Virus record (IMG/VR): IMGVR_UViG_3300047319_001189
Span: 1-22,626 of that record
DNA: 22,626 nucleotides
DNA from: a virus
Reading direction: 5' to 3' (one strand)
Below, in pieces: positions 22,574-22,626 of this stretch. Under the pieces are notes generated by a model that searched no databases, had not been told where the DNA came from, and saw only the letters and a list, made by a program, of their open reading frames with translations. The stretch's first letter is position 1. Each line of letters begins with the position of its first letter. A program made the translations under genes and the position numbers.

Positions 22574-22626
22574 TTGTCGAGTTTCCAGGCTTGGCTCAAC
22601 ACCTTCCTCGCGGGTATCGGCCCGGT
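22574..22626 (+). CDS. Start of a further gene (TTG start), cut by the window edge
   Basis: Directly after the spike stop, TTG at 22574 opens a frame reading (M)SSFQAWLNTFLAGIGP to the edge. GAGG at 22564-22567 gives suitable spacing. Only 17 codons are visible, so neither product nor reality can be settled. No standard ATG alternative is present in the remaining bases. Confidence 0.4.
   Translation, partial: MSSFQAWLNTFLAGIGP

Noticed and set aside
1-22626. tRNA, rRNA, CRISPR array, insertion sequence or attachment site
   Set aside because: No cloverleaf, regularly spaced repeat, transposase-like protein or integrase was seen on either strand by reading.

Overview
The window is a GC-rich stretch of a tailed double-stranded DNA phage or prophage, with every convincing gene on the + strand. 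It reads as the late structural operon of a podovirus-like virus: large terminase, portal, scaffold, an N4-gp56-like major capsid protein, a neck adaptor, a P22 gp10-like tail nozzle, then receptor-binding and accessory genes. High GC, strong G/C third-position bias and a near-perfect chromosomal parS inside the portal gene suggest an alphaproteobacterial host (inference). No integrase, repressor, replication or lysis gene is visible, so lifestyle cannot be settled.

Layout. 1-2420: tail of an upstream small gene, TerL with a long C-terminal extension, and a small lower-GC gene. 2417-5489: Ig-like protein with a His-rich in-frame upstream extension, a Pro-rich protein, and portal. 5490-7799: short intergenic region, scaffold, a two-way hairpin over the capsid ribosome-binding site, and capsid. 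7818-10100: six small genes of unknown function, most joined by ATGA overlaps, one of which seems to start at ATC or by amber readthrough. 10102-14198: neck adaptor, a small lower-GC gene, and the nozzle; both virion proteins carry inserted beta-rich repeat modules. 14198-22573: a module in which eight of twelve genes begin with a Sec signal peptide or N-terminal membrane anchor, including two beta-helix fibre/spike-like proteins, a tandem pair of secreted paralogues and several small secreted proteins, mixed with a family 2-like glycosyltransferase, a zinc/iron-chelating-domain protein, a DUF6496-like basic protein and a hypothetical. A TTG-started gene probably begins at 22574.

The first two thirds encode packaging, head and neck. 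The last third is the likely undescribed part: its spike- and fibre-like proteins look exported, and every one of the eight mature exported products has an even number of cysteines, as expected for disulfide-bonded periplasmic proteins. This is hard to reconcile with ordinary cytoplasmic tail assembly. Other unusual points are the parS site written in non-preferred codons, the bistable hairpin before the capsid gene, and small lower-GC genes flanked by short direct repeats.
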